Origin: Agrobacterium vitis
Lineage (GTDB): Bacteria > Pseudomonadota > Alphaproteobacteria > Rhizobiales > Rhizobiaceae
Direction: 5' to 3'
Assembly (NCBI RefSeq): GCF_014926405.1
Contig: NZ_JACXXJ020000005.1
Coordinates: forward strand, 2,733,001 to 2,797,000
DNA: 64,000 nt
Shown in pieces: positions 1-9,425 of the stretch. The notes below the pieces were generated by a model. The model saw only the letters and a list, made by a program, of their open reading frames with translations. It had not been told where the DNA came from and did no database searches. The translations under genes were made by a program, and so were the position numbers. Each line of letters opens with the position of its first letter. The first letter of the stretch is position 1.

Positions 1-164
1 AGGATGGCGGCGGTGATCCTGTTGGCTTCGAGACAGATAAGCGCATCGCTGACCGTTTCCGTGGTCACGACATTGGCCCCCGCATGGGCAACGCAATCGG
101 CCGCATCCATCGAAATGAATGCATCGTCTTCCACAATCAGGATCGTTTCAGGCTCTGGCTTCAT
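1..164 (-). CDS. Receiver-domain response regulator (N-terminal part, cut by window edge)
   Basis: Reading the minus strand from position 164 gives a protein starting MKPEPETILIVEDDAFISMD, the opening of a CheY-like receiver domain: a hydrophobic first strand followed by the acidic pair that binds Mg2+. The phosphorylated Asp would lie just beyond the window, so only the first 54 or so residues are present. The ATG at 164 is preceded by AAGGAG at good spacing, which decides the start. It is read leftward, away from the SDR gene. The domain type is clear. Whether it is a single-domain regulator or carries an output domain cannot be told from here. Confidence 0.8.
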   Translation of the reverse strand, partial: MKPEPETILIVEDDAFISMDAADCVAHAGANVVTTETVSDALICLEANRITAAI

Positions 165-343
165 GACATTGTCTCCTTGTCTGAGCCGCTAACGCGCCAA
201 AGCGGTCTTTGTTCAACTTTGGGCCAAAAAGAGTAAGTCATGCTTAACAAATAATTAAAATACGAAAAACTTAACGACAGTTAAAACAGTTGCATCATTA
301 AACTCCCCTTTTACTATTTCGACCAAAATAGATCAGTTGAATT
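165..343. other. AT-rich intergenic region
   Basis: A 179-base gap, clearly AT-richer than its surroundings. It must carry the promoter of the leftward receiver gene and the 3' end of the leftward SDR transcript. I see no convincing hairpin or operator in it. Confidence 0.4.
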
Positions 344-1141
344 CTATCGTATCAGACTTTGCGCCCCATCGATCCAGACGGGTGTACCACTGATATGGCG
401 AGCCGCATCGGAAGCCAGAAAGCCGATCAGATCGGCCACTTCCTGGGCGGTACCCGGCGTACCATGGGTCAGCGGAATGGCTTGGCGCGGCGATGGCTGC
501 GGGATGTCGAGCCTTTCAGTGGCCCGCTTGTTTGTATTGTCATCAATTGCCGTTTCAATCGCACCTGGGCAAACCGCATTGATGCGAATGCGATCGGGCC
601 CCAGTTCCACCGCCAATTGCTGCACCATGGCCAATTGTCCAGCCTTGGTGGCACTATAAGCTGTGGCGCCAGGAGAGGTGAAGGTGCGCGTGCCGTTGAT
701 AGAAGAGACAACGACAATACTGCCACCGCCATTGCGGCGCAGATGCGGCACTGTCAGATGCACCGTCAAATAGGTGCCACGCAGATTGATGGCCATCGTC
801 TGGTCCCATTCCTGCGGCTGCAATTCATCGATTGGTGCCCAAACACCATTGACCCCGGCATTGGCCACCACGATGTCGAGCCGGCTACCCCATGCGATCA
901 ATGTTTCGACCCCTGCCCGCATGGAAGAGCTGTCAGCGACATCTGCGACAAGCACAATGGCCTCGCCATTCGCGTGTTGGATGTCTTCGGCAACCCGTTC
1001 CAACTCATGTTTGGTGCGCCCCAGCAGCCCGACGGCGCAGCCATCCTGGGCAAGTCGCAGGGCAGCTGCTCGCCCAATGCCGGAACCCGCGCCGGTGACC
1101 AGCGCCACACGTTTACTGTCGTCCAGTTTATTCTGATGCAT
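344..1141 (-). CDS. SDR family NAD(P)-dependent oxidoreductase
   Basis: A 265-residue classical short-chain dehydrogenase/reductase. The N-terminal Rossmann motif TGAGSGIG binds the dinucleotide, NAG (NAGVNG) follows strand 4, a Ser-Ser pair precedes the catalytic YSATK (Tyr and Lys), and a PG motif after strand 6 is present. The C-terminus ends in the usual hydrophobic strand plus IDGAQS. An in-frame TTG lies 27 bases upstream, but the ATG at 1141 has GAGGG at proper spacing and gives the normal SDR length. The substrate cannot be deduced. It diverges from glgX, with 195 bases between them. Confidence 0.85.
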   Translation of the reverse strand: MHQNKLDDSKRVALVTGAGSGIGRAAALRLAQDGCAVGLLGRTKHELERVAEDIQHANGEAIVLVADVADSSSMRAGVETLIAWGSRLDIVVANAGVNGVWAPIDELQPQEWDQTMAINLRGTYLTVHLTVPHLRRNGGGSIVVVSSINGTRTFTSPGATAYSATKAGQLAMVQQLAVELGPDRIRINAVCPGAIETAIDDNTNKRATERLDIPQPSPRQAIPLTHGTPGTAQEVADLIGFLASDAARHISGTPVWIDGAQSLIR

Positions 1142-1336
1142 GCAACCCTCTGTGTCATTGCGCGGCAATTAGCAGCCTCATTCACTGACCGCACCGGCAA
1201 GCCGACAGGCGTCACCGAAATGACCAATGGAAATGACGAACAGATAAAGCCGGTAAATGTTCCTGGAGGCGGTAAGGAACAAAGCCATGGCGAGGGAATT
1301 ACTGTTGCACCGCAGCGACAAGCCCTGAGAGCGACC

Positions 1337-3424
1337 ATGGACATCCAAACGACCAACTTCAAAATTCTTCCCGGCGAGTGGCAACGGCTGGGTGCCCGCT
1401 ACACTGGCGAAGGGGTTAATTTTGCCCTGTTTTCCGCCCACGCCGATCGCGTCGAGCTGTGCCTCTACGATCCCAGCGGCAGCATTGAGATCGCCCGGAT
1501 GGATCTGCCTGATTACACCAATGAAATCTGGCATGGGTTTGTACCCGGCCTGAAACCGGGTGCGCTCTATGGCTTTCGTGTTCATGGACCGTTCGAACCT
1601 GAAAACGGCCATCGCTTCAATCATAACAAGCTGCTGCTCGATCCTTATGCCCGCGAACTGGTGGGCGATATCCGGTGGTCGCCCGAAGTGTTCGGCTATC
1701 ATTTCGATGATGCGGACAAGGACCTGTCCTTCAACGATCTCGACAGCGCGGCTTTCATGCCCAAATGCCGGGTCGTGGATCCCAATCAGATCGATTGGGG
1801 CAATGATCGCCGTCCTCAGGTCTCCTGGGCCGATACGATTGTCTATGAAACCCATGTCAAGGGCTTCACACAGCTCAATCCCGCCATTCCGCAGGAACTG
1901 CGCGGCACGTTCGAAGGCCTCGGTCACAAGGCAGCGGTTGATTATATCAAGAGCCTTGGCATTACCTCTGTCGAACTGCTGCCCATCCACGCCTTCCCGG
2001 ATGACGGCCCGTTGCTGGACAAGGGCCTGAAGAATTACTGGGGTTATAATACCATCGGCTTTTTTGCCCCTGCGCACCGTTATTACGGCGCAAACGGCAT
2101 CCAGGGCTTCCGCGACATGGTTCGCGCTTTCCATGATGGCGGCATCGAGGTCATTCTCGACGTGGTCTACAATCACACGGCGGAAGGCAATGAACTTGGC
2201 TCGACCTTGTCCTTCAAGGGGATCGACAACTTTTCCTACTACCGCACCCTGCCGGACAATCACCGCTATTACATCAATGATACCGGCACCGGCAACACAG
2301 TGAACACCTCCCATCCGCGGGTTCTCCAGATGGTGATGGACTCGCTGCGCTACTGGGCCGATGACATGCATGTCGACGGTTTCCGCTTCGATCTCGGCAC
2401 CATTCTGGGCCGCGAGCCCGAGGGCTTCGATGAGCGCGGCGGATTTTTCGACGCGGTTACCCAGGACCCGACCCTTGCCGGCGTCAAGCTGATCGGCGAG
2501 CCGTGGGACATCGGTCCAGGGGGTTATCAGGTTGGCGGCTTTCCACCGGGCTGGGCGGAGTGGAATGACAAATACCGTGACAGCTGCCGCGAGTATTGGC
2601 TGAACGGTGACAATTGCGCTCCAGATTTCGCGGCGCGTCTGCTGGGCTCCGGCGATCTTTACGACCAGCGCGGCCGTCGCCCCTGGGCCAGCGTCAATTT
2701 CATCACCGCCCATGATGGCTTCACGCTGAACGACCTCGTCTCCTACGATGGCAAGCATAACGAAGACAATGGCGAGGATAATAACGACGGTCACAACGAC
2801 AATCGCAGCCATAATTATGGTCACGAGGGTCCGACGGATGACGAAGGCACCAATGCGGTGCGCGAGCGCCAGAAGCGCAATTTCCTGGCCACTCTGCTGT
2901 TTTCCCACGGCACGCCGATGCTGCTGGCCGGTGACGAATTCGGTCGTTCGCAGATGGGCAATAACAACGGCTATTGCCAGGATAGCGAAATCAGCTGGCT
3001 GCATTGGGAAAATCTGCCCGACAGCGCCGATGCCCTGCGTGATTTCACGAAGCGGGTCATCTCGCTGCGCAAGGAGCAGCCTTTGCTGCGGCGGGAAAAT
3101 TGGCGCGATGGCATGATGATTGATTGGTACAGTGTCAGCGGCGGTCGTCAGACCTCGGAAAACTGGGAAAACAGCAATGCGCTGATCACACGCCTTCATC
3201 GTGAAGACCTCCAGGCCGAAGAGGGCATCTGGTCGGATATCATGATGCTGTTCAACCCACTCGATGAAGACACCACCTTCACCATTCCCAAGGAAAGCGG
3301 CGGAGAACGGGTGCTCGAACTGATCACCGGCGATCCGGAGCGTCAGGGCGAGAAGGTCAAGCAAGGCGAAACATTCAAACTGCTGCCGCGCAGCATGGCG
3401 CTTTTGCGGACGATTCAAACCTGA
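1337..3424 (+). CDS. glgX: Glycogen debranching enzyme GlgX (GH13 isoamylase type)
   Basis: A 695-residue cytoplasmic enzyme that hydrolyses alpha-1,6 branches in limit dextrins during glycogen breakdown. The N-terminal CBM48-like beta domain covers roughly residues 12-115, followed by the GH13 barrel. Region I is DVVYNH (275-280), the nucleophile is Asp352 in FRFD, the acid/base is Glu388 in GEPWD, and the transition-state pair is His459-Asp460 in TAHDGF. The open frame runs upstream to about 359, but that extension is antisense to the SDR and has no protein-like character. The ATG at 1337 gives the expected family length. A strong terminator follows. No other glycogen genes (glgA, B, C, P) are in the window. 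Confidence 0.9.
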   Translation: MDIQTTNFKILPGEWQRLGARYTGEGVNFALFSAHADRVELCLYDPSGSIEIARMDLPDYTNEIWHGFVPGLKPGALYGFRVHGPFEPENGHRFNHNKLLLDPYARELVGDIRWSPEVFGYHFDDADKDLSFNDLDSAAFMPKCRVVDPNQIDWGNDRRPQVSWADTIVYETHVKGFTQLNPAIPQELRGTFEGLGHKAAVDYIKSLGITSVELLPIHAFPDDGPLLDKGLKNYWGYNTIGFFAPAHRYYGANGIQGFRDMVRAFHDGGIEVILDVVYNHTAEGNELGSTLSFKGIDNFSYYRTLPDNHRYYINDTGTGNTVNTSHPRVLQMVMDSLRYWADDMHVDGFRFDLGTILGREPEGFDERGGFFDAVTQDPTLAGVKLIGEPWDIGPGGYQVGGFPPGWAEWNDKYRDSCREYWLNGDNCAPDFAARLLGSGDLYDQRGRRPWASVNFITAHDGFTLNDLVSYDGKHNEDNGEDNNDGHNDNRSHNYGHEGPTDDEGTNAVRERQKRNFLATLLFSHGTPMLLAGDEFGRSQMGNNNGYCQDSEISWLHWENLPDSADALRDFTKRVISLRKEQPLLRRENWRDGMMIDWYSVSGGRQTSENWENSNALITRLHREDLQAEEGIWSDIMMLFNPLDEDTTFTIPKESGGERVLELITGDPERQGEKVKQGETFKLLPRSMALLRTIQT

Positions 3425-3454
3425 TCTGCGATAGCGCATCACAACTGAAATGAT

Positions 3455-3486
3455 AAAGGCCCGGGTTTTCCCGGGCCTTTATATTT
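3455..3486 (+). terminator. Rho-independent terminator of glgX
   Basis: Perfect 11-base stem AAAGGCCCGGG / CCCGGGCCTTT around a TTTT loop, followed by a T/A-rich tail. It is nearly symmetrical and could also stop the leftward BON transcript that ends at 3524. Confidence 0.85.
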
Positions 3487-3523
3487 ATGGAGTGGTGCCA
3501 CACGCCACGTATGGAGATCCGCG

Positions 3524-3805
3524 TCAATGGATCGTGCGCTCGACAATCTCCAGGTCGACGGAAACCTTAAAAACACCGGGAACCGAAAGAGCGACTTCAA
3601 CGGCTCGGTCAACCTCGCTCTCGGAATAGACAAGGCCTCGCAAACAAATTTCATTGCCGATCGATATCACCTCGATATCAGAGGCATCGATACCGTCGGA
3701 ACCGGCAAGCTGAGAGGCCACTGCCGTTTCCAACTCCGCCAGAGGCGGATTCTCCTCAACGATACCAGGGGTCTCCCCGAAAGTTTTAGCCGGTTTGAAG
3801 ACCAT
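3524..3805 (-). CDS. Small BON-domain protein
   Basis: A 93-residue protein whose C-terminal two thirds form a BON (bacterial OsmY and nodulation) domain: a short helix, strand IEVISIG, a CLRGLV turn, a helix of acidic/Val residues, then a final strand VFKVSVDLEIV. BON domains often bind phospholipid surfaces and occur in osmotic-stress proteins. No signal peptide is seen when translation starts at 3805, where AAGGAG precedes the ATG. A longer frame to 3889 exists but lacks a ribosome site. Function beyond the domain is not known. Confidence 0.75.
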   Translation of the reverse strand: MVFKPAKTFGETPGIVEENPPLAELETAVASQLAGSDGIDASDIEVISIGNEICLRGLVYSESEVDRAVEVALSVPGVFKVSVDLEIVERTIH

Positions 3806-3974
3806 GACACTTTTCTCCTTGTTTGCGTGAAGTCTCATAAGAGCTAACGCATCACCGGGAGGTTGGTTCAATGCGAAACTGATCGCCATGTGGTTGTTGT
3901 CGAAGGCGCCTCTGCGTGAGCATCTTCGATGCCCTGGAACAAAATGATTCCAAATTATTTTCGCTGGGGATTAA

Positions 3975-4002
3975 TTGACGTTTACGTCAAAGTTATTATA
4001 AC
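3975..4002 (+). promoter_or_regulatory. fadD-type promoter with LiuR-like palindrome
   Basis: TTGACGTTTACGTCAA (3975-3990) has perfect 7-base arms around a TT centre. Its left arm doubles as a -35 box (TTGACG), with TATAAC at 3997-4002 after a 16-base spacer, so the palindrome sits between and over the promoter elements in the way MerR-family operators do. The sequence resembles the motif predicted for LiuR regulators of fatty-acid and branched-chain amino acid catabolism (recalled from comparative genomics, not checked). A related box precedes the nitronate monooxygenase gene at 38545. Confidence 0.6.
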
Positions 4003-4112
4003 GTTGGACTTGCATTCCTGGAGCTCAACGCTCCATATTTGGAGTGCGTGGTCGGGCGCACTGTCATCACCTTGAGGAGGGAGGGGCAGGAAGTCGAAAA
4101 AGGGAGTGAGGA

Positions 4113-5813
4113 ATGAATACTCTGTCCAGGCCTGAAAGCAATTTTGCGTCGCGCCGAATCTGGCTTGCATCCTATCCTGCCTCGGTGCCTGCGGAACTGC
4201 CGCCCCTTGATCACGAATCGCTGCCTGAACTGTTCGATGAAAACTGCGTGACCTATGCCTCCCGCAAGGCCTTCACCAGCATGGGCCGCTCCATGACCTT
4301 CCAGGAGCTTGGCGAGCAGGCGACGAAAATTGCCGCCTGGCTGCAAGCGGAAGGGTTCAGCAAAGGCGACCGGATCGCCGTGATGATGCCCAATGTCTTG
4401 CAAAACCCGGTTATTGTGTTTGGCATCCTCAAGGCTGGAATGATCGTCGTCAATGTCAATCCGCTCTATACTCCGCGCGAACTGGCGCATCAGCTGAAGG
4501 ATTCCGGCGCGGTTGCCATTTTCGTGCTGGAGAATTTTGCCCACACGGTCCAGGCGGTGATGGACAAGGTGTCGCTACGCCGCGTGGTCGTTACCAGCAT
4601 GGGCGACATGCTTGGCCTGAAGGGCCATCTGGTGAACTTCATCGTTCGCAAGGTGAAGAAGCTCGTGCCGGCCTGGTCGATTGCCAATTCCCGAAGTTTT
4701 GCATCGGTGCTGGCAGCAGGTGGGAAAGCCCGATTGCGGCCTGAAACCCTTTCCCGCAACGATATCGCCTTTCTGCAATATACAGGCGGTACGACAGGCG
4801 TGTCCAAGGGGGCGGTGCTGACCCACGGCAACCTGATCGCCAATACCATGCAGATGTCGCTGTGGTTGGGGTCTGCTTTCGACACCCGCCCAAGACCGGA
4901 AACGCTGACCTTCATCTGCGCTTTGCCGCTCTATCATATCTTTGCGCTGACCGTGAACGCCCTGATGGGCATTGCCTGCGGCGGCCACAATATCCTGATC
5001 GCCAATCCACGTGACATTCCAGGCTTTGCCAAGGAATTGTCCCGGTATGATTTCAATGTCATCATCGGCTTGAATACACTGTTCAATGCTCTGATGAACA
5101 ATGAGGCCTTCCGCAAGCTGGACTTTTCCCATCTGCAACTGACCTTTGCCGGTGGCATGTCGGTGCAGCGGCCGATTGCCGAACGGTGGCACCAGATTAC
5201 CGGTTGCCCGATCACCGAGGGTTACGGCCTGTCTGAAACATCGCCGGTGGCAACCGCCAATCGCATGAACGACAAGGACTTCAGCGGCTGCATCGGCATG
5301 CCGATTTCCTCCACCGATGTCGACATCCGTGATGAACAGGGCGAAAGCCTGGCTTTAGGAGAGGTCGGGGAAATCTGCATTCGCGGACCGCAGGTGATGG
5401 CCGGCTACTGGCAACGACCGGAAGAAACGGCGCGGGCGATGAGTGAGGACGGGTTTTTCCGCACCGGCGACATGGGCTTCATGGACGCGCGCGGCTATAC
5501 CAAGATTGTCGACCGCAAGAAGGATATGATCCTGGTCTCCGGCTTCAATGTCTACCCCAACGAGATCGAGGAAGTCGCGGTCATGCATCCGGGCGTGCTG
5601 GAGGCCGCGGCTATCGGTGTGCCGGACCCGCATTCCGGTGAAGCCGTCAAACTGTTTGTGGTGCGCAAAGACCCAAGCTTGACGGAGCAGCAGGTCAAGG
5701 ACCATTGCGCCACAAACCTGACCAATTACAAGCGTCCCCGCCATGTGGCCTTTCTTGAAGAGTTGCCGAAATCCAACGTCGGCAAGATTCTGCGCAAGGA
5801 TCTGAGACCTTAA
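4113..5813 (+). CDS. fadD: Long-chain fatty acid-CoA ligase (FadD-like)
   Basis: A 566-residue ANL-superfamily acyl-CoA synthetase that activates fatty acids with ATP and CoA through an acyl-AMP. The P-loop-like AMP signature YTGGTTGVSKGAVLTHGN is at 223-240, the second motif GYGLSETSP at 370-378, the hinge TGD at 451-453, the FadD-type linker DRKKDMILVSGFNVYPNEIEE at about 467-487, and the catalytic C-terminal Lys558 in SNVGKILR. Length and motifs fit FadD better than short-chain synthetases. A purine-rich stretch immediately upstream serves as ribosome site. The palindrome-containing promoter at 3975-4002 suggests control by a lipid or branched-chain catabolism regulator. The exact chain-length preference is not determined. 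Confidence 0.85.
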   Translation: MNTLSRPESNFASRRIWLASYPASVPAELPPLDHESLPELFDENCVTYASRKAFTSMGRSMTFQELGEQATKIAAWLQAEGFSKGDRIAVMMPNVLQNPVIVFGILKAGMIVVNVNPLYTPRELAHQLKDSGAVAIFVLENFAHTVQAVMDKVSLRRVVVTSMGDMLGLKGHLVNFIVRKVKKLVPAWSIANSRSFASVLAAGGKARLRPETLSRNDIAFLQYTGGTTGVSKGAVLTHGNLIANTMQMSLWLGSAFDTRPRPETLTFICALPLYHIFALTVNALMGIACGGHNILIANPRDIPGFAKELSRYDFNVIIGLNTLFNALMNNEAFRKLDFSHLQLTFAGGMSVQRPIAERWHQITGCPITEGYGLSETSPVATANRMNDKDFSGCIGMPISSTDVDIRDEQGESLALGEVGEICIRGPQVMAGYWQRPEETARAMSEDGFFRTGDMGFMDARGYTKIVDRKKDMILVSGFNVYPNEIEEVAVMHPGVLEAAAIGVPDPHSGEAVKLFVVRKDPSLTEQQVKDHCATNLTNYKRPRHVAFLEELPKSNVGKILRKDLRP

Positions 5814-5831
5814 AGACACCGGGCAGACAGG

Positions 5832-5861
5832 GACGAGATGGGGCATTCTGCCCCGCTCGTC
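5832..5861 (+). terminator. Stem-loop terminator after the fadD-like gene
   Basis: Two stacked stems, GACGAG/CTCGTC outside and GGGGCA/TGCCCC inside with a small internal bulge, followed by a pyrimidine-rich stretch. It lies 19 bases past the stop codon. Confidence 0.6.
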
Positions 5862-5938
5862 AGTCTTCTCTGCCTTGCGAGAAAGAGAGCGTAATCCCCC
5901 CTCAGTTCTATTGGATTATTTTTCTCCTTAAAACATTC

Positions 5939-5961
5939 CGGTTTTGGGAATTATGCAGTAG
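5939..5961 (-). repeat. Dispersed intergenic repeat, copy A
   Basis: On the minus strand this reads CTACTGCATAATTCC, then CA, then AAACCG. It matches the element at 19771-19793 at 21 of 23 positions. It lies in the pgi leader, 33 bases upstream of the start codon. It probably belongs to the same family as the partial elements at 30409, 37181 and 60007. Confidence 0.6.
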
Positions 5962-5993
5962 GTTCCCGTCCGTGATTGGATTGGAGTATGCGA

Positions 5994-7619
5994 ATGCACG
6001 CTATCGTCGAACAGCTGAAGTCCACCGTCGCGGCCACCGCCGCCACTGATATTCGCGGCGCTTTTGCAAGCGATCCCAACCGTTTCGAGCGGTTTTCCAG
6101 TCGCTTTGAAGACCTGCTGATGGATTATTCCAAATGCGCCGTCAATGACGAGATCATGGCCCTGCTGGAAAAGCTCTGCACGCAAGGTGGCGTGGCTGAA
6201 AAGCGCGAAGCGATGTTTAACGGTGAGGCCATCAACTTTACCGAAGGCCGCGCCGTCTTGCATACGGCACTGCGCAACCGCGCCAACACGCCTGTCGTGG
6301 TCGATGGCAAGAATGTCATGCCCGATGTCAATGCCGTGTTGCACGCCATGTCGGCTTTCGCGGAAGGCCTGCGGCAGGGTACGATCACCGGCTCGACCGG
6401 CCTCCAGATCACCGACGTGGTCAATATCGGCATTGGTGGGTCCGATCTCGGCCCCGCCATGGCAACGCTGGCGCTGGCACCGTTTCACGACGGCCCGCGC
6501 CTGCATTTCGTCTCCAATGTCGATGGCGCCCATATCGCCGATACGCTGAAACTGCTGGAGCCGGAAACCACGCTGTTCATCGTCGCCTCCAAGACCTTCA
6601 CCACCATCGAGACCATGACCAATGCCGCAACGGCGCGGGCCTTCATTGCCTCGGCGCTGGGCGAAAATGCCGTTGGCGATCACTTTGCCGCCGTCTCGAC
6701 GGCGCTCGACAAGGTCGCGGCCTTCGGCATCGGTTCCGACCGGGTCTTTGGCTTCTGGGATTGGGTCGGCGGACGCTATTCCATCTGGTCGGCCATCGGC
6801 CTGCCGTTGATGATTGCTGTCGGCGCCGATAATTTCGTGGAATTCCTGGCCGGCGCCCATGCCATGGATATGCATTTCCGCACCGCGCCTTTCCGCGAAA
6901 ACCTGCCAATGCTGCTGGGCGCCATCGGCTATCACCACCGCAATGTGCTGGATTACCCAACCCGCGCCATCCTGCCCTACGACCAGCGTCTATCGCGCTT
7001 CCCGGCCTATCTGCAACAGCTCGACATGGAATCGAACGGCAAGGGCGTGACCATCGATGGCAGCCCGGTCAAGGGTAATTCTGGACCGGTGGTCTGGGGC
7101 GAACCCGGCACCAATGGCCAGCACGCCTTCTACCAGCTGATCCATCAGGGAACGAGCGTGATCCCAGCCGAGTTTATGATTGCCGCCAAGGGGTTCGAGC
7201 CGGAGCTGCGCCATCAGCACGATTTGCTGATTGCCAATTGCCTGGCCCAATCGGCAGCCCTGATGAAGGGCCGCACGCTGGATGAGGCCAAGGGCCAACT
7301 GTTGAAATCCGGCGTGGACCAGGCCAAGGCCGATCATATCGCCCCGCACCGGGTCTTTACCGGCAATCGCCCGTCGATCACCTTTGTCTATGAACAGTTG
7401 ACCCCTTTCGCGCTCGGACGGCTGATCGCGCTTTACGAACACCGGGTGTTTGTCGAAGGCGTGCTGTTCGGCATCAATTCCTTCGATCAATGGGGCGTGG
7501 AACTGGGCAAAGAACTGGCAACCGGCCTGCTGCCGGTGGTGCAGGGCAAGGCCGGAACCGATGGGCAGGATGCGTCCACGGCAGGTCTGGTCGCTGCCTT
7601 GAACCATCTGACGTCCTGA
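5994..7619 (+). CDS. pgi: Glucose-6-phosphate isomerase
   Basis: A 541-residue Pgi, interconverting glucose-6-P and fructose-6-P in the cytoplasm. Visible signatures are [32 protein letters not shown], the ESNGKGV stretch, the [18 protein letters not shown] motif holding the catalytic Glu and His, and the late Lys/Gln region [13 protein letters not shown]. The family usually has 540-550 residues. TTG (5976) and ATG (5988) are possible starts, but the ATG at 5994 has GGAG at ideal spacing. The downstream SDR starts 7 bases after the stop, so the two are probably cotranscribed. Confidence 0.93.
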   Translation: MHAIVEQLKSTVAATAATDIRGAFASDPNRFERFSSRFEDLLMDYSKCAVNDEIMALLEKLCTQGGVAEKREAMFNGEAINFTEGRAVLHTALRNRANTPVVVDGKNVMPDVNAVLHAMSAFAEGLRQGTITGSTGLQITDVVNIGIGGSDLGPAMATLALAPFHDGPRLHFVSNVDGAHIADTLKLLEPETTLFIVASKTFTTIETMTNAATARAFIASALGENAVGDHFAAVSTALDKVAAFGIGSDRVFGFWDWVGGRYSIWSAIGLPLMIAVGADNFVEFLAGAHAMDMHFRTAPFRENLPMLLGAIGYHHRNVLDYPTRAILPYDQRLSRFPAYLQQLDMESNGKGVTIDGSPVKGNSGPVVWGEPGTNGQHAFYQLIHQGTSVIPAEFMIAAKGFEPELRHQHDLLIANCLAQSAALMKGRTLDEAKGQLLKSGVDQAKADHIAPHRVFTGNRPSITFVYEQLTPFALGRLIALYEHRVFVEGVLFGINSFDQWGVELGKELATGLLPVVQGKAGTDGQDASTAGLVAALNHLTS

Positions 7620-7626
7620 GGCGGCC

Positions 7627-8358
7627 ATGTGCGGGCGCAGGCTGGCGATCGTCACCGGAGCCGCGCGTGGCATTGGCGCTGCGGTTGCCAGACGGCTAGC
7701 CTGCGACGGCAGCATTGTCATCATCAGTGATGTCGATGGCACTGGCGCTCAAACCCTGGCTGAGGAGATTTGTGCTTCGGGCGGCAAGGCTCTGGCGCTT
7801 GCCGCCGACATTGCCGATCCCGAAACCTTTCCGCGCCTATTCGACAAGGCCGAGGCGGTGGCTGGCCGCACCGATATCCTGGTGAACAATGCCGGTATCA
7901 TGGTGCGTCAGCCGATGGTCGATATCGACGATGCGATGTTCGAGCGTCAGATCGCCGTCAATCTGAAGGGAACCTTCTTTGGCATGCGCGAAGCGGCGCG
8001 GCGAATGCACGAGGACGGTCGGATCGTCAATATTTCCAGCAGCGTTGCGGCGATGCGAGCGGAAAACTACAGCATCTATGCCGCCACCAAAGCAGCCATC
8101 GAAACAATGACCAGCATCCTCGCCAAGGAATTGCGCGGACGCAACATCACCGTCAATGCCATCGCCCCTGGTGCAACGGCCACGGACCTGTTCCTGGACG
8201 GAAAGAGCCCGGCAGCCATTGAGGCCTTTGCCCGCTTGGCACCGCTTGAACGGATCGGAACGCCAGAGGAGATCGCCGCCGCCGTCGCCTTTCTTGTCGG
8301 CCCCGAGGGAGGCTGGGTCAATGGCCAGACGATCCACGCCAATGGCGGCGTGATCTAG
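7627..8358 (+). CDS. SDR family oxidoreductase (FabG-like)
   Basis: A 243-residue classical SDR: TGAARGIG at the cofactor site, NNAG after strand 4, a catalytic Ser in SSSVA, YAATK with catalytic Tyr and Lys, and a terminal VNGQTIHANGG strand typical of FabG-type enzymes. It begins 7 bases after pgi with GAGG upstream, so translation and transcription are likely coupled to pgi. The link to glucose-6-phosphate isomerase hints at a sugar or polyol dehydrogenase, but the sequence alone does not give the substrate. Confidence 0.85.
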   Translation: MCGRRLAIVTGAARGIGAAVARRLACDGSIVIISDVDGTGAQTLAEEICASGGKALALAADIADPETFPRLFDKAEAVAGRTDILVNNAGIMVRQPMVDIDDAMFERQIAVNLKGTFFGMREAARRMHEDGRIVNISSSVAAMRAENYSIYAATKAAIETMTSILAKELRGRNITVNAIAPGATATDLFLDGKSPAAIEAFARLAPLERIGTPEEIAAAVAFLVGPEGGWVNGQTIHANGGVI

Positions 8359-8400
8359 CGTTTATCAGGCAAAAGCGCGATCCAGTTTCCCTGGCAGACT

Positions 8401-9327
8401 CTAAAGCCCGATTTCATGCGCAAAGGGCGGATTGGCGCCTGCCCGCGATACCGTCACCGCTGCGGCTTTGGAGCCGAGTGCCAAGGCCTTGGCGATCTGC
8501 TCTTGCGTCAATTTTGTCACTTGTTGCTTGGTCAGCAGGTTCTGCATTTTCAGCGAGGCGAGAACACCTGCATCGAATGTGTCGCCTGCACCGACCGTAT
8601 CGACCACCGTTACCTTTTCGCTCGGCACTTCGACCTTATGATCAGCTGTATAGCCAACCGCGCCATCGGCACCGCGCGTGACGACAACCAGTTTGGCACC
8701 GTGATGCAGCCAGTGGCGGGCAAGCGTGTCTTCGTCGCCGTCCAGGCCGAACCAGGCGAGATCCTCATCGGAAAACTTGACGATGTCGGAAAGTGCTGCC
8801 ATGCCGCGGATGCGGGCCATATGGGCAGCCTTATCCTTGATGAAGCCGGGGCGGATATTGGGATCAAGCGAGATAACCCGGGTCTTGTGTTCGCGGTTGA
8901 GCAGCGCTTCATAGGTCGAGCCGCAGGGTTCCGGGATCAGACTGATTGCGCCGAAATGCAGCGCTTCACAGTCTTCGCCCAAGGCTGGCAGGTCCGCCTC
9001 AGTGATCATCCGTCCAGCGGTGTTCTCATCGTAGAAGGCATAGGTGGCATGGCCATCGACCAGCTTGACGAAGGCAATGGTCGTCGGGCGCGACAAGGTG
9101 GCGCAATAGCTGAAATCGACATGGCTGGCCCGCAGGGTGTCACGCAGAATATCGCCCATCATGTCATCGGAAAGGCCGGTGAAGAAGCCGGAGGCAACGC
9201 CCAGGCGTCCAAGCGCAATGCCGGTGTTGAAGACCGCGCCGCCCGCATAGGGCGAAAAGCCCTTTTCACCCAACGTCGTTTCGCGTGGCAACATGTCAAT
9301 CAGGGCTTCACCGCAACACAGGATCAT
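8401..9327 (-). CDS. Fructokinase (PfkB family)
   Basis: A 308-residue PfkB/ribokinase-fold sugar kinase. The first signature contains GGAVFNTGIALGRLG (about 29-43) and the second is DTVGAGDTFDAG (243-254), with Asp252 as catalytic base. The N-terminal CCGEALIDMLP and the LDPNIRP motif are typical of bacterial fructokinases, which make fructose-6-phosphate and so feed the neighbouring pgi step. It ends 43 bases from the convergent SDR. I assign fructokinase from overall resemblance; another hexose is possible. Confidence 0.8.
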   Translation of the reverse strand: MILCCGEALIDMLPRETTLGEKGFSPYAGGAVFNTGIALGRLGVASGFFTGLSDDMMGDILRDTLRASHVDFSYCATLSRPTTIAFVKLVDGHATYAFYDENTAGRMITEADLPALGEDCEALHFGAISLIPEPCGSTYEALLNREHKTRVISLDPNIRPGFIKDKAAHMARIRGMAALSDIVKFSDEDLAWFGLDGDEDTLARHWLHHGAKLVVVTRGADGAVGYTADHKVEVPSEKVTVVDTVGAGDTFDAGVLASLKMQNLLTKQQVTKLTQEQIAKALALGSKAAAVTVSRAGANPPFAHEIGL

Positions 9328-9425
9328 TCTGGCCTCCCAAACCGGGCTTTCGGATAAACTTCAATCGATTTAAAGCAGAAAGCGAAGAAATGCCAGCCAC
9401 CCTGGCGGATCTTCGCAAGGCAGCC

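Noticed and set aside
359..1336. N-terminal extension of glgX by 326 codons
   Set aside because: Runs antisense through the SDR gene and would make GlgX far longer than its family.
1178..3442. 754-codon open frame antisense to glgX
   Set aside because: Shadow of a GC-rich coding strand; no ribosome site, no domain, and glgX on the other strand has all catalytic motifs.
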